DNA from: an uncultured Pseudomonadota bacterium
GTDB lineage: Bacteria > Pseudomonadota > Alphaproteobacteria > RF32 > CAG-239
DNA: 64,000 nucleotides
Assembly: GCA_949298065.1 (NCBI GenBank)
Contig: CASFUZ010000002.1
Location: forward strand, 1-64,000
Direction: 5' to 3'
Part shown: piece by piece, positions 18,792 through 28,241 of the stretch
How positions within the stretch are numbered: the stretch's first letter is position 1
How the letters are laid out: the number at the start of each line of letters is the position of its first letter
The notes under the pieces: generated by a model
Told to the model about the DNA's origin: nothing
Databases searched by the model: none
Seen by the model: the letters and a program-made list of their open reading frames with translations, nothing else
Translations under genes and position numbers: made by a program

Positions 18792-19514
18792 ATGAGTTTA
18801 GACATTGAAACCATCCTTTGCCGCGCCGGTGCAATGGACAATTACTCTTACCTTTTAACCGATAGCGCGAGCGGAATCTCTGCCATCATAGACCCATCTG
18901 AAGCCGCCCCGATAATCAAGCGTTGCGATAATCTTGGGCGCAAACCATCATATATTCTAAACACCCATCATCATTTTGACCACACGGATGCCAATCTTGA
19001 AATTAAAAACTATTTTCAGGCCAAAGTTATTGGTGCAGAGGCTGATAAAAGACGTATCCCCGGTATTGATGAAACTCTAAAAGATGGTGAAACTTGGTTT
19101 TTAGGAAAAAGCAAAGCGGAGATAATTCAGGTTGACGGACATACCATCGGCCATATTTTGTGGTATTTTCCAGACGATAAAGCCCTCTTTACCGGAGATA
19201 CCTTGTTTAACTTATGCATCGGCGGCCTCTTTGAGGGAACAAGCAAAGATATGTTTACCTCTTTAAGCAAAATCAAAAATCTTCCTGATGATACCTTATT
19301 TTATCCCGGACACGAATATACAATCCACGGCATTCCTTTTGCCTTGAATTATAGCCCCAATAATCCGGAGCTCCAAAACTACATTCAGCTTACCCAACAA
19401 AGACTAAACCAAGGCTTGCCGGTAGGCCCCATCAGCTTAGGCATTGAAAAGCAATGCAACCCCTATCTTAAAGCACAAAACTTAAGCGAATTTGAAAACT
19501 TACTTGGACAATAA
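18792..19514 (+). CDS. gloB: Hydroxyacylglutathione hydrolase (glyoxalase II)
   Basis: A 240-residue metallo-beta-lactamase-fold thioesterase that hydrolyses S-lactoylglutathione in the methylglyoxal detoxification pathway. The metal motif THHHFDHTD gives H59, H61, D63 and H64. Further ligands are in VDGHTIGH, FTGDTLF and PGHEYT. The C-terminal substrate-binding domain is present. It follows the HD-GYP gene with a 16-bp gap and is probably in the same transcript. Confidence 0.93.
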   Translation: MSLDIETILCRAGAMDNYSYLLTDSASGISAIIDPSEAAPIIKRCDNLGRKPSYILNTHHHFDHTDANLEIKNYFQAKVIGAEADKRRIPGIDETLKDGETWFLGKSKAEIIQVDGHTIGHILWYFPDDKALFTGDTLFNLCIGGLFEGTSKDMFTSLSKIKNLPDDTLFYPGHEYTIHGIPFALNYSPNNPELQNYIQLTQQRLNQGLPVGPISLGIEKQCNPYLKAQNLSEFENLLGQ

Positions 19515-19522
19515 TAAAAAAA

Positions 19523-19551
19523 TAGACAAAATTTCCATTTTGTGCTATAAA
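19523..19551 (+). promoter_or_regulatory. Candidate promoter of the 19583 gene
   Basis: TAGACA (19523-19528), a 17-bp spacer and TATAAA (19546-19551), about 32 bp before the start codon. Confidence 0.55.
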
Positions 19552-19582
19552 TAATTAAAACAATCATTTGGGAGATTATACA

Positions 19583-21196
19583 ATGCCGGAGATTAAAGAA
19601 AAATGGGAAGAAGCTTTTGAAGAATATTGCAGCACACTTCTTTCTCTTGGCGCTACAATAAAAAATAAAAAAGCCTTAAAAATGGCTTATAAGATTTATC
19701 GCGAAAAAATGCCAGAAAGAATATATAAAAACTGTGTAGATGAAAGCTCGGCACAACCAACACCCAAAGAAGAAAAAGCGCCTCAAAAAGAGGCTTCTCA
19801 GCCCCCAAAAGAAGAAAAAAAATCTGAAAAGAAAGAAAAACCAAAATCGCTTAACAGCTTGGATGCTTTAGGCTCTCTTAAGAACAGTATTTTAAGTGAA
19901 GAAAACACCGAAGAGAAAACGAACAAAGAAGCAAAAACAGAAACAAAAAAGACAACCACGACACCAACAGAACCAAAGAAAGAAGAAAAGGAAGCCCCTA
20001 CCCCCGCCCCAAAAGAAAAAGAAACAAAAGATACAGAACCCAAAAAAAGACCAACCCAAAAAGAACGCTTTGCCGAATATAAAGCACGCCTAGAGGCAAA
20101 AGGCATCACTATCAAGGACGAACAGGGACTTTGGGAAACTTTTCGGACTATTCGCGGAAGATTAGACTACAAACAGATTTCTGAGTTTGTTATTTTCCCT
20201 GAACGGAAAAAAGAAAAGAACAAAACTGAAAAAGATAATCAGAAGACAGAACCAAAAACCGAAGAAAGAAATAACGATTTTACCTCTTTGACTCCTAAAA
20301 ATAAAGACAACAACAAAGATAAAGAAACAAAGAGCAAAAGCAAATCAGCTCAAAAATCCTTTGACGAATATCGTGAAAGCTTGCTTGCCAAAGGTTATAA
20401 AATCACCGATGTCGGAACTTTGGCAAGATTATTTGTAGCCGGCAAAGGTTTTGTTGAACCGGAAAAATTAGCCAAACTGGTTCGTAAAGTTCCGGAAAAA
20501 GAAGCTGTCCAAGCAACCATAAGCAATACTCTTGTCTTAAATGAAAAAGACAAAACTATGCCGGTTGTCATTGAGCGCTCTTTTGCCGACAAATGGCTTA
20601 AGCCACTTCAAGAACATTGTCAAAAAGATGTAGATAAAGATGGTCAACCCAAACGCAATGTCCGCCTTGTTCAAGCAGACAAAAACTCAGCCGTTATTGA
20701 TGTTGTTCCCACACCCAAACATACAGAACAAAATTCTAAGGACGAAGGCGTGCGTTACAGCTTAAAAAAGCTGGACAATAAAGGCAACGTTGATATCAAT
20801 ATGGGCTCCAAAAATGGTGAAGCCTTAGATTATGAATACTTCCGTATGATGATGGAAGCCAACCGCAAAAACGGCATTAAAGTTATAGCTTTTAACAACA
20901 TCAAAACAGAGGACTTTCGCGACAAACTCCTCGCCGCCGCCCTTGAGTTTGATATGAAAGTTAAAGGAGCTCCTCAAAAAATCAATATAAATGCTCCGCA
21001 TCTTAAAAATTTACCCAATAAGGTAAAAATCAAACTCGGAATTTATAACGGAGATATCAAGCCGACTAAAACAGCCGAAGAAATAAAGGAAACTCTACAC
21101 AAAGGAAAAGAGGCTGAAAAACCGGAAAAGAAACATCATTCACCCAAACAACCTTTGGCTCTTCCGGCCCATCTTCCTTCAAAGGAAATGGGATAA
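19583..21196 (+). CDS. Lys/Glu-rich protein with a threefold repeated domain
   Basis: A 537-residue protein I cannot name. A segment of about 40 residues occurs three times: FEEYCSTLLSLGATIKNKKA near the start, FAEYKARLEAKGITIKDEQG in the middle, and FDEYRESLLAKGYKITDVGT further on. The copies are separated by long Lys/Glu/Pro/Thr linkers of low complexity. The last 200 residues form a compact domain (VVIERSFADKWLKPL onward, ending in a basic Lys/Pro/His tail) that recalls domains found in large mobile-element proteins. I chose the ATG at 19583, which has GGGAG upstream, over a TTG five codons earlier. It is cytosolic, with no signal peptide. Confidence 0.7.
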   Translation: MPEIKEKWEEAFEEYCSTLLSLGATIKNKKALKMAYKIYREKMPERIYKNCVDESSAQPTPKEEKAPQKEASQPPKEEKKSEKKEKPKSLNSLDALGSLKNSILSEENTEEKTNKEAKTETKKTTTTPTEPKKEEKEAPTPAPKEKETKDTEPKKRPTQKERFAEYKARLEAKGITIKDEQGLWETFRTIRGRLDYKQISEFVIFPERKKEKNKTEKDNQKTEPKTEERNNDFTSLTPKNKDNNKDKETKSKSKSAQKSFDEYRESLLAKGYKITDVGTLARLFVAGKGFVEPEKLAKLVRKVPEKEAVQATISNTLVLNEKDKTMPVVIERSFADKWLKPLQEHCQKDVDKDGQPKRNVRLVQADKNSAVIDVVPTPKHTEQNSKDEGVRYSLKKLDNKGNVDINMGSKNGEALDYEYFRMMMEANRKNGIKVIAFNNIKTEDFRDKLLAAALEFDMKVKGAPQKININAPHLKNLPNKVKIKLGIYNGDIKPTKTAEEIKETLHKGKEAEKPEKKHHSPKQPLALPAHLPSKEMG

Positions 21197-21506
21197 CGCA
21201 CGTGAGGACATTTTTGACCTGAAATTTCTGTACTAGATGACCATTATACAAACATCACAAACCTCGGAGAATGAGTCATATAGTAAGAAATAAAGGCAAA
21301 AGTCCCGCAGCGTACAAAGAAGTACGTGAGGACATTTTTGACCTGAAATTTCTGTACTAGATGACCATTATACAAACATCACAAAAACCTCGGAGAATGA
21401 GTCATATAGTAAGAAATAAAGGCAAAAGTCCCGCAGCGTACAAAGAAGTACGTGAGGACACTTTTGACCTGAAATTTCTGTACTAGATGACCATTATACG
21501 AGGTTT
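21197..21506. repeat. Tandem array of palindromic elements at rodA end
   Basis: This 308-bp stretch without a gene is filled by one half unit and two full units, with a period of 124-126 bp. The array starts in mid-core at 21197 (GCACGTGAGGA). Full cores lie at 21305-21332 and 21431-21458. For the last unit the left arm (21385-21430) and right arm (21459-21506) are imperfect inverted copies about 47 nt long. The outer ends AAACCTCG (21385-21392) and CGAGGTTT (21499-21506) are exactly complementary, and the right end enters the rodA stop codon. Confidence 0.9.
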
Positions 21507-22644
21507 AATCTTTTCCGAGCGGAACATTCCGATTAATATGTACACATAAGATTATGCCGAAAGAGGCCATAACCGAGAGCATAACTGTTCCACCATAAGA
21601 AATAAGCGGCAAAGGAATACCGACAACCGGCAACAAACCCAAAACCATTGCAATGTTAATAAAGACATACATAAAATAGTTTGTCGCCAAGCCGATAGCT
21701 AACAATTTTCCGAAATAGCTGGTGCTCTTGAGAGCAAAAGAGTAGCTGTAAGCCAAAATCAGCATATTCAAGACGACTACGCAAACAGCACCAATCATAC
21801 CAAACTCTTCAGACAACATTGTAAAAATAAAGTCGGTATGCTTTTCCGGCAAAAAATTTAAGTGGCTTTGCGAACCATTTAAGAAACCTTTGCCAAACAC
21901 CCCGCCGGAACCTAACGCAATCTTAGACTGAATAATATGATAACCGGCACCAAGAGGGTCTCTTTCCGGATTCAAAAAGGTTAAGACACGATTTTGCTGA
22001 TAATCATGCAGAAAATGCCAAGCAAAAGGAATCATAACCACGCCACCGACAAAAACCGCCACAAACTTCCAAATCTGTACCCCAACCACAAAGAAAATAG
22101 CACCTGTTGTAAACAACAGCATCAAAGCCGTACCCAAATCCGGCTGCAAAATAATCAATGCCGCGGGGAATAGAGCCATAAGCAAAGGCGGCAAGATACC
22201 TCGCACACTTTCAATACTTTGCAAAGAAGAAGTATGAAAATATCTGGCCAAAACCAAAACCATAGCAATTTTCATAAATTCTGACGGTTGCAACTTAATA
22301 AACCCAAGATTAATCCAACGAGTTGCGCCCATTCCGGTGTGTCCGGCAACTTCAACCACAATCAACAAAATAAGCGTTGCAAAATAAAACACATAGGCAT
22401 AGCGTAACAGAATTTTAATATCAATCAACGCCAAAATAATCATTGCAACAAAGCCCATTCCGAAACGAATAAGATGATTAATTGCCCAGGGGCTCCAATT
22501 GCCGTTTGCGGCAGAATAAAGCATAACCACACCGATAGCCGCCAACATCACAATAAATAACACATAGGAAAAACTGATATTAAACAGTTTTTCACGAATA
22601 GTCATGTTTTGGTTTTTAAACGTTGTCTCATAAGGTTTATACAT
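21505..22644 (-). CDS. rodA: Rod shape-determining SEDS protein RodA
   Basis: A 379-residue polytopic SEDS-family peptidoglycan glycosyltransferase that works with PBP2 in side-wall elongation. About ten hydrophobic segments are visible, along with family motifs such as GATRWINLGFIKLQPSEFMK near residue 130 and the C-terminal GIPLPLISYGGTVMLS. It is the last gene of the mreB-mreC-mreD-mrdA-rodA cluster, 15 bp after mrdA. A tandem array of palindromic repeats lies immediately after its stop in place of an ordinary terminator. Confidence 0.97.
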   Translation of the reverse strand: MYKPYETTFKNQNMTIREKLFNISFSYVLFIVMLAAIGVVMLYSAANGNWSPWAINHLIRFGMGFVAMIILALIDIKILLRYAYVFYFATLILLIVVEVAGHTGMGATRWINLGFIKLQPSEFMKIAMVLVLARYFHTSSLQSIESVRGILPPLLMALFPAALIILQPDLGTALMLLFTTGAIFFVVGVQIWKFVAVFVGGVVMIPFAWHFLHDYQQNRVLTFLNPERDPLGAGYHIIQSKIALGSGGVFGKGFLNGSQSHLNFLPEKHTDFIFTMLSEEFGMIGAVCVVVLNMLILAYSYSFALKSTSYFGKLLAIGLATNYFMYVFINIAMVLGLLPVVGIPLPLISYGGTVMLSVMASFGIILCVHINRNVPLGKD

Positions 22645-22659
22645 TTTTCAGCCTTTATT

Positions 22660-24483
22660 TTAATGTACATTTTCTTTTGTTGGATCCAGCATTACGGCTT
22701 CTTTCAGAATTTTGCCGGCCAAAGGTGCCGCAACCGAAGAACCGCCGCCGCCATGTTCCACCAAAACCGCCACGGCATATTTGGGGTTATCATGCGGCGC
22801 ATAACCGACAAACAAAGCATGGTTTCGCAATCGCCAGGGTAATTCTTCTTCTTTCTTAATTCCCTCGCGCCGCTCTTTCATCGTAATACGCCGTACTTGA
22901 GTTGTACCGGTTTTTCCGCCCATTCTTTCGCCATGATAATTAAATTGCGACATAAAAGCAGTTCCACCGGGCTTATTAACAACGGCATACATACCTTCTT
23001 TCATCAGCTCCAAGTTTGCCTGAGAAACATCCATTTTCTTAATTTTACTTTTATCTGCGTCCGAAAGTTTGGTAAAAGTCGGAACCACCGCATAACCACC
23101 ATTCACCAATCGCGCTGTCATTGTTGCCAATTGCAAGGGGGTTGTTAAAATATATCCCTGCCCAATACCTGAAATCAAACTTTCACCCTGCTGCCAAGGC
23201 TCTCCAAAACGTCTTAATTTCCATTCTTTATCAGGAATCAAGCCAGCTTTTTCATTCTCAAGGCCAATATTCATTTTTGCACCTAAGCCAAACCGGCGAG
23301 CCATCTCCGCAATTTTTTCAATACCAACTTTTTGTGCCGTTTCATAAAAGAAAATATCGCAAGAATGCTGCAAAGCCTCAACCACATTCAAATGTCCGTG
23401 TCCTTGCTTTTTCCAACAATGGAAAACATGATTACCCAAAGACATTTTTCCGGCACAAAAACTTCTGGTTTCGGGTTTGATGATGCCAGATTCCAAAGCC
23501 GCCATCGCCACCACCATTTTAAACGTTGAGCCCGGAGAATACTGTCCTGAAATAGCTTTATTAGTCAGAGGATTACGCTCATTCTTAAGCAAAGCATTCC
23601 AGTCTTCCTGACTTAAGCCTTGCGTCATCATATTCGGGTCAAACGAGGGTGCGGAAACAAAAGCTAAAATTTCTCCCGTATGAACATCTAACAACACCGC
23701 AGCACCGCTTTCTTCCCCAAAGAGCTCAAAAGCTTTTTGCTGCAAACGGGCATCAATGGTTAAGTTCACATCTTTTCCTGGGATTCCGTCAACCCGCTCA
23801 ATTTCTTTCATAATCCGCCCATATGCGTTTACTTCTTGTTTAAGGTTACCGCTTTCCCCACGCAAATCCTTTTCAAAAAATTTCTCAATCCCCGACTTTC
23901 CGATTTTAAAACCGGGAACTTCCAACAACGGATCATCTTTAACATCTTTATCCGAAACAGAAGAAACATAGCCCAAAAAATGAGCCATACTAGCTCCATA
24001 AGGATAATATCTGGTCAAGCCTTCATCAATCACAATACCTGGTAAATCCGGTGCATTGAGCTGGATTCTAGAAACTTCTTCCCAAGTCAGATTATCCTTA
24101 ATCTTAATCGGCACAAAACTTCTGTTTCTTTTCAGGTCTTTCTTGATTTTTTCTTCTTCTGCTTCACTCAAGGGCATAAGTTTTTTAAAAGCATCCAAAG
24201 TTTCCTGCACATTCGGAGCCTGTTCAGCCACAATCAAAGCCTGAAAATTCTGCTGATTACTGGCAACAACCATTCCGTTTCTGTCATAAATAATTCCTCT
24301 TGGCGGCACCAACAAACGTGTTGAGATTCTGTTTTCATCGGCCAAAGTTTTATATTTATCTGCCTGATAAACCTGCAGATAATACAAGCGTGCAATAATA
24401 ACCAAAAGCAATAAAAATTTTATCAATGCCATAATCAGCGAACGGCGAATAAGCACTTTTCCCTTATCATTATCACGATTCAT
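22660..24483 (-). CDS. mrdA: Penicillin-binding protein 2 (MrdA)
   Basis: A 607-residue class B transpeptidase that cross-links peptidoglycan during elongation, anchored by one N-terminal membrane helix (about residues 15-35). The dimerisation domain follows. The transpeptidase motifs are clear: SPGSTFKMVVA (SxxK, active-site Ser), HSCD (SxN-type motif) and GGKTGTTQV (KTG). Length is typical. It starts 1 bp after mreD, so it is translated as part of the operon. Confidence 0.97.
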   Translation of the reverse strand: MNRDNDKGKVLIRRSLIMALIKFLLLLVIIARLYYLQVYQADKYKTLADENRISTRLLVPPRGIIYDRNGMVVASNQQNFQALIVAEQAPNVQETLDAFKKLMPLSEAEEEKIKKDLKRNRSFVPIKIKDNLTWEEVSRIQLNAPDLPGIVIDEGLTRYYPYGASMAHFLGYVSSVSDKDVKDDPLLEVPGFKIGKSGIEKFFEKDLRGESGNLKQEVNAYGRIMKEIERVDGIPGKDVNLTIDARLQQKAFELFGEESGAAVLLDVHTGEILAFVSAPSFDPNMMTQGLSQEDWNALLKNERNPLTNKAISGQYSPGSTFKMVVAMAALESGIIKPETRSFCAGKMSLGNHVFHCWKKQGHGHLNVVEALQHSCDIFFYETAQKVGIEKIAEMARRFGLGAKMNIGLENEKAGLIPDKEWKLRRFGEPWQQGESLISGIGQGYILTTPLQLATMTARLVNGGYAVVPTFTKLSDADKSKIKKMDVSQANLELMKEGMYAVVNKPGGTAFMSQFNYHGERMGGKTGTTQVRRITMKERREGIKKEEELPWRLRNHALFVGYAPHDNPKYAVAVLVEHGGGGSSVAAPLAGKILKEAVMLDPTKENVH

Positions 24484-24484
24484 C

Positions 24485-25003
24485 TCAAACCTCGTCTGTC
24501 ATCAGACGGTTCTGCACAAAAACATTAATCACGCTTAGTATAGGATAAACCGCCGCCGTCATTAAATAACTGAACATAACTGCCGCCAAAGGCAAAAAAT
24601 GGCTATAATAAACCGAAACCAACAACCACTTGCTCAAAAAAGTAACCAAAGAAAACAGCACAAAGCCATACCAAATAATCACAAAAGGCTTTGCATTAAA
24701 AAAACGAGACAAATTTGTAACCAACAAATACATTACCAACATTGCAAATATATTAGAGCCGACCGGAGCCGAAGAAATAACATCCTCAACCAAGCCCAAA
24801 ACATATGCAGAAAACAAATTAAAAACATCCGGCCGATGCAAAAGCCAAAAATATGCGCAAATCATCCCGACCGACGGACGAATATGATTTGAGATTGGCA
24901 AATCAAGCGGAACATAAGAGAAAAACAGCATTAAAAGCGAACATAACAACGGCAACATTCGCTGAAAATATGAGGCCAGATTTTCGCTCCACTCCTCATT
25001 CAT
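24485..25003 (-). CDS. mreD: Rod shape-determining protein MreD
   Basis: An inner-membrane protein of about 172 residues with five or six hydrophobic segments. It fits MreD by length, topology and position between mreC and mrdA. The ATG at 25003 overlaps the mreC stop, which supports coupled translation. An ORF extension 18 codons upstream lies inside mreC and lacks support. MreD is part of the elongasome and its exact role is unclear. Confidence 0.88.
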   Translation of the reverse strand: MNEEWSENLASYFQRMLPLLCSLLMLFFSYVPLDLPISNHIRPSVGMICAYFWLLHRPDVFNLFSAYVLGLVEDVISSAPVGSNIFAMLVMYLLVTNLSRFFNAKPFVIIWYGFVLFSLVTFLSKWLLVSVYYSHFLPLAAVMFSYLMTAAVYPILSVINVFVQNRLMTDEV

Positions 25004-25883
25004 CGCGCACGTCCTTTTGTGCTGAATTTTCCTCCGTCTTAGGGGTTGGAGTTTCATTTAGGCCATAATCAATAATCCTAACATATTCCAAACGGTCTAA
25101 GTTTCCGAAAGTCTTAATTTTTACATTATTTTTTTCAACCGAGCTTACTTTTCCAATCGGCAATCCCGGAGGGAAAACACCGGCAACACCAGATGTTATA
25201 ATTCTATCACCCACGGATAACTTCGCAGACAAAGGAATAAAAATCATCTTCGGAACAGACGTATTATCACCGGATAAAATTCCCCGTACTCTGGTTCGCT
25301 CCACCATAACCGGAATCTTGGAGTTAATATCCGTAATCAAGATAATTTTGGCATACATTTTTCCAGGCTTATCCACACGACCGATAACACCGTTATCGCT
25401 CATAACGACTTGCCCTTTTTTAACATTACCTTCTCCCCCCGTATAAGCAATAATAGAATGGGAGAAAGCATCGCCTTCTTCAGCGATCACACGTGCCGTA
25501 ATAAATTTTGCTTTCGGCGGCGGCGTATAATTCAAAAGCTTTGAAAGAAGTTTGTTTTCAATTTCCAAAGCGCGTGATTTTTCACTAATAATTTGTAACC
25601 GTTTATTTTCAGCCCGAAGCTTCTGATTATCACTATAAATATGCCCCAAATCCCGAAAATAATCCGCCACACCTGCCATTACCCTTGCCGGCGCCACCAA
25701 AACATCCACCAGAGGACTAACTACATCTGTTGCCACAGAAGATGTTTTTTCAATAATCACCGTATCAGTCTTATTAATCAGCATCAAAACAAATGCGGAG
25801 AGAAAAAGGATAACAATGGCAAACTTCTTTGCCAAAAGTCTGAGCTGACTAAACTGTATAAATAAGACCTTACGACGCTTCAT
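24996..25883 (-). CDS. mreC: Rod shape-determining protein MreC
   Basis: A 295-residue protein with a short cytosolic start, one membrane helix (about 15-37), a coiled coil (about 70-110, RAENKRLQIISEKSRALEIENK) and a periplasmic beta domain with GVIGRV and GVFPPGLPIGKV typical of MreC. It links the MreB filament to the cell-wall synthases. It lies 104 bp after mreB with a hairpin in between, and overlaps mreD. Confidence 0.95.
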   Translation of the reverse strand: MKRRKVLFIQFSQLRLLAKKFAIVILFLSAFVLMLINKTDTVIIEKTSSVATDVVSPLVDVLVAPARVMAGVADYFRDLGHIYSDNQKLRAENKRLQIISEKSRALEIENKLLSKLLNYTPPPKAKFITARVIAEEGDAFSHSIIAYTGGEGNVKKGQVVMSDNGVIGRVDKPGKMYAKIILITDINSKIPVMVERTRVRGILSGDNTSVPKMIFIPLSAKLSVGDRIITSGVAGVFPPGLPIGKVSSVEKNNVKIKTFGNLDRLEYVRIIDYGLNETPTPKTEENSAQKDVRDE

Positions 25884-25913
25884 TTTTCAAACTTTATAAA
25901 CCAAAATGAAATA

Positions 25914-25978
25914 ATAAAGGGGCTTACGGCAGTGCTATCAAACTTATGAGCAAGACAACAACCGAAGCCCCTTTTTAG
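25914..25978 (-). terminator. Terminator-like hairpin between mreB and mreC
   Basis: AAAGGGGCTTACGG (25916-25929) pairs with CCGAAGCCCCTTT (25962-25974) with one bulged base, around a 32-nt loop. Minus-strand T residues follow the stem at 25911-25918 only weakly (TTTATTATT). It may be a partial terminator that lowers mreC expression relative to mreB, or a second transcription unit may begin after it. Confidence 0.6.
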
Positions 25979-25987
25979 ATTTTCAGA

Positions 25988-27046
<1,059 letters not shown>

Positions 27047-27104
27047 TTATTTAGAATTTAGTATTATCTTGTTTTTTATAACCTTATTGTTTTTTGTGCA
27101 ATAG

Positions 27105-28031
27105 CTATAATCGTTTTTTAACATCAAAAATTATATTTTCATCCCCCTTATAACAAGCCTCGCAAACCACCCCGGCATCAAGCTTATTCTTAAACCAAGT
27201 TCTTTGTCTTTTGGCATATTGGCGCGTATGCTGTTTTGCTAAAGAAACAGCCTCTTCCAAAGAGCATTTTCCATCCAAATAATCAGACAATTCCGGCACA
27301 CCGAGAGCCTTCATTGCCGGCAAATTCGGTGCCAAATTTTGTGCTTTAAGATTTTTCACTTCATCCAAAGCGCCTTCTGCCATCATTTTATCAAACCGCA
27401 AAGCACAACGCTCATCAAGCTCCGCCATAGGCGGTAAAATCTTAAGAGAAAGAAAATTTGCCTCTGGAAGCTTCTGCACCATCGGCTTTTGGTGCCAAAC
27501 AGAGATAGGAACGCCTGTTTGGTAAAAAACCTCCAAAGCGCGCCGAACGCGCGTACTGTCATTTGGGCTTAGCTTTTCGGCTGCTTTGGCATCCACTTGC
27601 CGGAGTTTTTCATACAATGCCGGTATTCCTTCTGCCGAAGCTGCTTCTGCCACTTTTTGCCGAATATCAGCATCAGCCTCAGGAATAGGGGTCGTTCCGT
27701 TAATAAGATTATCAATATAATATCCCGTCCCGCCGCAAATAATCGGAATTTTTCCTTTTTCCCAAGCTCGTCTGATTTCATCTGCTGCCAAAACCAACCA
27801 TTCCACCACTGTTCCGTTTTTAGAGCTCGGAAAAACCCCATAAAGGCGATGTTCAATACCTTCTTGTTCTTCCTTTGTCGGGATGGCAGACAAAATCGGG
27901 GTATCAGGATAAACCTGCATTGAATCGGCATTTATCACAATACCTTTCACTGCCTTAGCCACATCAACGGCTAATTTTGACTTTCCCGAAGCCGTTGGCC
28001 CGGCAATAACAATAACTTTATGAACTTCCAT
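27105..28031 (-). CDS. miaA: tRNA dimethylallyltransferase MiaA
   Basis: A 308-residue enzyme that adds a dimethylallyl group to A37 of tRNAs reading UNN codons. The P-loop VIAGPTASGKSKLAVDVAK is near the N-terminus, followed by NADSMQVY and GGTGYYIDNLING, and the C-terminal domain has TRQYAKRQRTWFKN. I chose the ATG at 28031, preceded by AGAGG, over an upstream GTG. Length is normal. Confidence 0.96.
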   Translation of the reverse strand: MEVHKVIVIAGPTASGKSKLAVDVAKAVKGIVINADSMQVYPDTPILSAIPTKEEQEGIEHRLYGVFPSSKNGTVVEWLVLAADEIRRAWEKGKIPIICGGTGYYIDNLINGTTPIPEADADIRQKVAEAASAEGIPALYEKLRQVDAKAAEKLSPNDSTRVRRALEVFYQTGVPISVWHQKPMVQKLPEANFLSLKILPPMAELDERCALRFDKMMAEGALDEVKNLKAQNLAPNLPAMKALGVPELSDYLDGKCSLEEAVSLAKQHTRQYAKRQRTWFKNKLDAGVVCEACYKGDENIIFDVKKRL

Positions 28032-28057
28032 AATCACCTCTTATCAAGAGTTTAGGT

Positions 28058-28241
28058 CATGAATTTTCCGAACCTGTAACAAAGTGCTTTAGAAAACCAT
28101 CTTCCGCATCTCCCTAGAAAAATTGGAAAATGAATTTTATAAAGTGCTTTGCAAAGTGAGGAAAATTTTAGTGTACACATAGTACATGAATTTTCCGAAC
28201 CTGCAGCAAAGTGCTTTAGAAAACCATTATACAATTTTTCT
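28058..28241. repeat. Palindromic element with partial tandem copy at ddl end
   Basis: The core GTGTAC-ACATA-GTACATG (28171-28188) is flanked by GGAAAATT and AATTTTCC. The left arm (28116-28170) and right arm (28189-28241) are imperfect inverted copies. Their outer ends AGAAAAATTG (28116-28125) and CAATTTTTCT (28232-28241) are exactly complementary, so the last codons of ddl are mirrored downstream of it. A second right-arm copy starts in mid-core at 28058, giving a 127-bp period. Compared with the GCGTAC/GTACGT cores elsewhere, the C-G pair is replaced by T-A on both sides. Confidence 0.85.

Noticed and set aside
21197-21507. Possible CRISPR array because of regular repeats
   Set aside because: Units are about 125 bp, nearly identical throughout, with no short spacers and no cas genes. 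They are palindromic elements in tandem.
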